From Batillaria attramentaria (lineage: Eukaryota; Mollusca; Gastropoda; Batillariidae), in contig JACVVK020000085.1 in assembly GCA_018292915.2 (NCBI GenBank), positions 1,421,001-1,485,000 of the forward strand: DNA of 64,000 nucleotides, read 5' to 3'. Position numbers and translations under genes: made by a program. Shown here piece after piece: positions 59,056-64,000 of this stretch; the first letter of the stretch is position 1, and every line of letters begins with the position of its first letter. A model generated the notes under the pieces. That model saw only the letters and a list, made by a program, of their open reading frames with translations. It was not told the origin of the DNA and searched no databases.

Positions 59056-59365
59056 GGGAAAAAAACAAACAAACAAACAAAAAAAAACCTGTGAGGATAG
59101 GGTAGCATTAGCCCCTTTAAGTCCTATCATTTCTGGGCCACAGTGGACAATATTCCAGACAAGTGCCCTGTACTTTTTCGGACAGTCAGGACATGTGTCC
59201 TATTATACTTCCCACGGGTATGAAGCCTTTAGGTTATGCTTTTGCCATGACCAGATAATATTATGGTCAAGTGAAGTCAATAATTTGTACGGTTAACATT
59301 AAGAAAAATCAAGATTTTTTTTTAACGTTCATATTTGAAAAGAACTGAACGCGAGGGAAAGGCAG

Positions 59366-59367
<2 letters not shown>

Positions 59368-59437
<70 letters not shown>
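59368..59437 (+). repeat. (GT)n(GA)n microsatellite
   Basis: GT repeats run into GA repeats. Confidence 0.95.
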
Positions 59438-59440
<3 letters not shown>

Positions 59441-60304
59441 CTACCATCGTCGGGACTTGAGTCCAACCGTGCACACTTAAACCGCCATCGTTAAATCAGG
59501 AGCAAACAAACGCATCGTTGTGGTACAGCAAATCAAAAGTAGCAGCTGTATTGCACAATTTCCAGTTTGTCTTTAGAAAAAAAGATCGCGAAAGACCACA
59601 AGGACTTCAAAACTACCGCCACCTACATCATCCCGAACCCCTACGAGGAAAAAAAAACCGAGAATCGACGAGACAAGAAAGGACACCGGGGGGGGGGGGG
59701 GGGGGAGGCTCCTCAAAACCCAGGATGATAAAGAAGACAAAGAGCAGTGCCTGGTTTCTCTTTTATGTTTTAAGGGTTCCAGAAGTTTCGCGCTCATAAA
59801 ACGTGCAGGCAAAAGATGCTGCACGTGCACTTGGGCAGTAGTTACAGCGCCCTCTCTCCGCCTCCCCGCTACGCCACTGACAGGGGAAGGAACTCAAGGC
59901 GTAAATGAAAACAAATCGTTCCGCGCTCATCCGCCCGTGTTGTCGGCCCTTCGGAATGCCTCGATGGGTGATTAATTTAGCAGTTAATGACCTCTGACCC
60001 CCGCCTATTGATGAGTAAATGATCGGAGCGCTCTCCGGGCCTTTTGATAAGCCGACGGCCAGGCGGCGCTGCGAACAGTGGAGCTCTGTGAGCCGCTGAC
60101 ATGGAGTGATAGAGGCGTAGGGGGTGGCTGGGAGGACAGGAAGGCAGAGGAGAACGCAGAACAAGAGAACGTACACATAGTGATGGTGATGGAGCAGCAG
60201 TTCGACTATTCTCCTGACACGGAATAATTTGTCTGTGCATGTGCCTTCTGCATTCTCTGCGGACAAGAACTGCGGCGGTGCAGCGAGGGCTCGGAAACAA
60301 CATC

Positions 60305-60305
<1 letters not shown>

Positions 60306-60362
<57 letters not shown>
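60306..60362 (+). repeat. (CA)n microsatellite
   Basis: About 28 CA units. The region 59440-61340 otherwise holds G-runs (59690, 60495, 60578, 61075) and no recognised gene. Confidence 0.95.
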
Positions 60363-60363
<1 letters not shown>

Positions 60364-61294
60364 CAACAACGGACTAAACACAATCTGTTTCATGCGACTG
60401 ATCATTCCGGATTTATTTCTTTATTTATTTGGCTTGAATGCTAGTGCTTCACATCGACTCAGTGATCGTGTTAAAGAGGTGGGTGGGGCGGGGAGGGGGG
60501 GGGGGCGGCAGGAAGGGCTGGAGGGGGGGGGAGGTGAGGGACTGTAAGAGGAAGTAGGTGATTGCGGGTGGGCCCGGGGGGGGGGGGGGGGTAGGTCAGT
60601 ATCGACTAATAAATTAATGCTTTTAGTCTGTCAGCACAGATTGTGAGCCGAAAGACAGACCATCCTTGTAGGGACAATCAGTAACCGACCGACCGAATGT
60701 GCAGAGAAGAGGCGAGTCTGCGTCGGGGAACCTAGCCAACACTCACTGACAGAACTGTGATAGAGCTGTGTGAGAGAGACAAACTGCAAATGGGACAGAC
60801 GGCGGTCGGCGGGTATCCTTAGAACAAGAGACCCCTTGACTAGCCTCGGTCAGTACGGCACAAATGAGGCCAGTAATGATCTGGTGATGTCCGAACTTGA
60901 ACTTAACGATGGCATGACAGCGGTGTTTGTGTTCGGCGATGACGCACACTCGCCAACATTCATCAATTCAAGGAGAAGAGAAATCGTAGAAATACCGTCT
61001 TGAAGACTTAACTATCGACATTGAGGTGTTTCAAGGATACATGTAACTCACTTTCATGACCACGAAGGGGAGTGGGGGGGGGGGAGGGGGAGCGGTGGTG
61101 GTGGTGGTGGGTGGGGGGGGGGTGACTGTTACCGAATTGCAAGAGTTTGGAACATTGAGAGTATTAAATTTTGGAATACACCCTTCAGATATATCGTGCA
61201 TGTACTGCAAAACCACTTCAGCAGATGTGTTGAGAATGGAATAAATCCATCCAGTATAAAGGCTAAAGGTGGTCAAGGTGACCGCGGGCGAGGT

Positions 61295-61328
<34 letters not shown>

Positions 61329-61345
61329 GAGAGAGAGAGAGAGAG

Positions 61346-61464
61346 GGGGGGGGTGGTGTTTGGGAGTTAAACGTCCTTTTCCGTCACATCTGGGTGATAT
61401 CAAAGACGATGCAAAGAGAAAAGGCCAGCACTGACAAATATCTGGCCGCTCCAGTCGGGATTCG

Positions 61465-61467
<3 letters not shown>
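61346..61467 (-). mobile_element. SINE fragment truncated at the B-box
   Basis: Main-family tail, body and B-box; (GA)n on both sides replaces the A-box half. Confidence 0.75.
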
Positions 61468-61479
<12 letters not shown>

Positions 61480-61499
<20 letters not shown>

Positions 61500-63000
61500 C
61501 CTTGAATAAGTTGACCTTGCATTTGCAACTGAATTGTTTCGTCGAGTATAATATGCTGATTTTGTGCTTCGTCAATTCATCAGTCATTTTTTTTTTTTTT
61601 TGAAGGCCGGGGCACCTGGCAGGACTGATGAGCAACTTCCACCGTGTTTAAAAAAAAAATAAAAAAAAATTGTTTCGCACAGATGACAGATGCTGCCACG
61701 ACTGAGTCAGTGAGTCTCCCCAAGTGTATGTCACAGTTTTGCAACCTTGTCATGTCGCCACTGAGCGGCCACGTGTGAGCTGGTTGCCGCCGAGACGTCC
61801 ACTTGGCCGTAGCTATAGTCTGTTTCACACAAACGCGTCACCACTGTTCACTTGCACATGAAGTTGGCGGCAGGCGCATGTTTTTGGCTCGTAACATAGG
61901 CACGACAGCCCCCAAATGGTCCTTATTTTGAACATTTCTAAATGGATCGTGTTCGTGTCACCATTATAAGCCTAGCCGGGTCTCTGTGTCTTCCTCTTCC
62001 TCTGTGTGTGTGCGTGCCGGGGGTGTGTGTGTGTGTGTGTGTGTGTTGCGCGCGCAACAGATACTCGTTTTTTCTTTAGTCCTTTTGATTCGTTTGATAA
62101 TTGTAGTCCTTAGCAACGGCGGGTATGAAAACTGATCTGATGTCAACTGCCTCTACCGTTATGACTGATAAAGTATCATCGATTCATCAAGTTGATTCTG
62201 TCTGTCTGTCTCTCTGACGGTCTGTACGTCGTTTGGCTTCAAGGTGGGATTCGCCGGCGTTGAGAATGAAAACTGTACGCTCTGTCGACTCGACTTACGG
62301 GAAAACACAGGCACAGAGAGAGAGAGAGAGAGAGAGGCTGACTGAGTGCGACATGATGCTCTAAGTTATCTCCGGACGACTGCCGCTGTTCCATTTATGA
62401 TGACTTCCTTCTCCGCCAGCACAGTAGGTGCGTCAAAGCACTGCCGCCCGAGAATATGTCTTTTAAACTCCCTCCCCGACTTTTGTGCCCTTACCGCAGA
62501 CCGTAAAGAGACGTGAGACGGACTCGATTGAATCCCTGGCGTACGCATGATGCTGTTGAGGTTTCTGGTGTTATTAGGATCGTGACTAGATCAAGTTTTG
62601 GGTCGGATGGAGAGGGTGGTTGTCGCCGTTCGTGGAAGAAATTCACGCAAGAGTTGTCTCTTCTGAAATCTCGGCCACTTTCGAGGATTCGTTGATGTTG
62701 CATCTCTTCTGAGGGGGGATGCTGATCTGGACATTGCGAAACAGAGTTCAGTTTCGCTGACTGACAATCCTAGCGTAAAGGAAGATTGCAAGTTGTCAGT
62801 CTCAGACTCAGATTCAGACAAAGTTTTTTTTTGTTTTTTTTTTAGGCCTTGGCCTATATCAACAAGTCTCTCAAGTTGTTATAACAAACATGGATGAAAT
62901 GATACAAAAATGTTACGTCATTTAATTTAACAAATCATCAAGAACATTGCGAGAAACCACTGCGAGAAAAGGAACCCATTTTCGTCAGTACAACTACCGA
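61480..63000. other. No gene recognised
   Basis: Unique-looking sequence with T-runs, (GT)n at 62022-62045 and (GA)n at 62316-62334. No spliced or single-exon gene that I can support. Confidence 0.35.
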
Positions 63001-63015
63001 ACACGGACGTTAAGC

Positions 63016-63457
63016 GGGTGCACCCCGATAGCTCCCGACATCAATAGATCCCCGCACCGATAGATCCCCACACCAATAGATCCCTGCACCGATAGATCCC
63101 CACACCAATAGATCCCCGCAGTGATTCTAAATTCCGTGGTGTGGGGATCTATCGGTGCGGGGTAAGATCGGGATGGCACCCCGATAGCTCCCGACATCAA
63201 TAGATCCCCGCACCGATAGATCGCCACACCAATAGATCTAAATTCCGTTAATAGCTGAGCTGACCCTTCGCACCACGTCATTGTAAATGTATGTCAGTGT
63301 GAGTGAGTGAATGACCACTCGTCAGCTACGTCAAACCATGTTCATTTGACTCATAAGACATCTACCGATGCGGGGATCTATCGGTGCGGGGATCTAACGA
63401 TGCGGGGATCTATCGGTGCGGGGATCTACCGATGCGGGGTACTATCGGGATGACCCC
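63016..63457. mobile_element. Foldback minisatellite element with CGTTAAGC target duplication
   Basis: Ends GGGTGCACCCCGATAG and CTATCGGGATGACCCC are imperfect inverted repeats, flanked on both sides by CGTTAAGC (63008-63015 and 63458-63465). Both arms are built from ~15-bp units, CACCGATAGATCCCCG, in opposite orientations. The centre (63253-63312) has the GAGCTGACCCTTCGCACCAC segment also seen at 29020. Confidence 0.75.
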
Positions 63458-63469
63458 CGTTAAGCACAC

Positions 63470-64000
63470 TGTAAAGGCTCAGTCGCGCACGTGCGTTTTT
63501 CAACAATATGCTGCAGCGTTCTTTCATGATAACAAGAGTACATGATCTTTGGTTGCTATACATTATGATTATTCTTGCAGAAAATAGTCATTGTCATGTA
63601 TGTTCAGGAAAATGCATCTGAGATAGTGTGCTGCTGTTTTAGGGCCGGTGTGTTCCGCGGCGCCATGTGCATGTGAGTGATGTGTGACTGCACAACGAGT
63701 TGATGTATTTTCAAGAATGTTGCTGTATAAATGTGATATTATAATTACTATTATTATTATTATTATTACCAAATTGACGAAGTACGCACTGCAGTATGTG
63801 AAACTGAAGCTAAGCGCGCCGAACCGTTTTGGCGTGCGCCGTTCGCACAACCGAGCACGTGGCTCAGAGAGATCTGAGAGAACAGCCGGCGTAACTTCAA
63901 ACTCGGTGAACGATAGAAGCTGGCACCAGAGGGCGTAACAGCCAGGTTGCATTTTGTCACCCTGCAGACGGGAGGAATGCTGTGCGGGCAAACTGGGACT
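63470..64000. other. No gene recognised
   Basis: An (ATT)n tract at 63748-63769 preceded by GTATAAATGTGATATTATAA looks like another SINE tail. The last 250 bp is CG-containing and could be a promoter or exon of a gene outside the window; nothing decisive. Confidence 0.3.

Overview
This is eukaryotic nuclear DNA, most likely from a marine mollusc and probably a gastropod. That is inferred, not proven. The evidence is spliced genes with GT-AG introns, a DDX23/PRP28 helicase gene that is clearly animal-like, dense (CA)n and (GA)n microsatellites, tRNA-derived SINEs, non-LTR retrotransposon tails, and a repeat built like the molluscan 'pearl' elements (core tandem repeats plus a microsatellite). 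There is no bacterial operon structure, CRISPR array, rRNA or viral gene set.

Layout. 1-77 is the right end of a dispersed composite repeat. 79-1843 holds two tandem copies of another repeat, which recurs inverted at 8366-9303. Between these arms lie a full copy of the composite repeat (2300-3438) and a broken minus-strand gene (3636-6567) with good splice sites but an in-frame stop and a frameshift. 9467-10873 is a Tigger/pogo-like non-autonomous DNA transposon. 11480-15545 is a tandem segmental duplication. Each unit carries an elongator tRNA-Met(CAT) gene with a 17-nt insertion in the anticodon loop, and two SINEs inserted into one unit have visible empty sites in the other. 15900-35200 is gene-poor and full of SINEs, foldback elements, LINE tails and microsatellites. 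37230-48887 (minus) is the one clearly intact protein gene, a DDX23-type DEAD-box splicing helicase with 15 coding exons (about 800 residues). Its introns hold a near-identical second copy of the composite repeat, a LINE fragment with target-site duplication, a MITE and a composite minisatellite. A tRNA-Lys(TTT) gene is at 49478-49550. 49796-64000 is again repeat-rich, with further SINEs, an approximately 500-bp tRNA-derived SINE and a foldback minisatellite at 63016-63457.

Functional content: one housekeeping spliceosome gene, three tRNA genes, one decayed multi-copy gene, and a well-preserved transposition history. Many insertions can be dated relative to each other from target-site duplications, nesting and empty sites. 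Exon borders were read by eye from splice sites and frame continuity. Similarity claims between repeats are by-eye alignments, and family names come from memory rather than searches.
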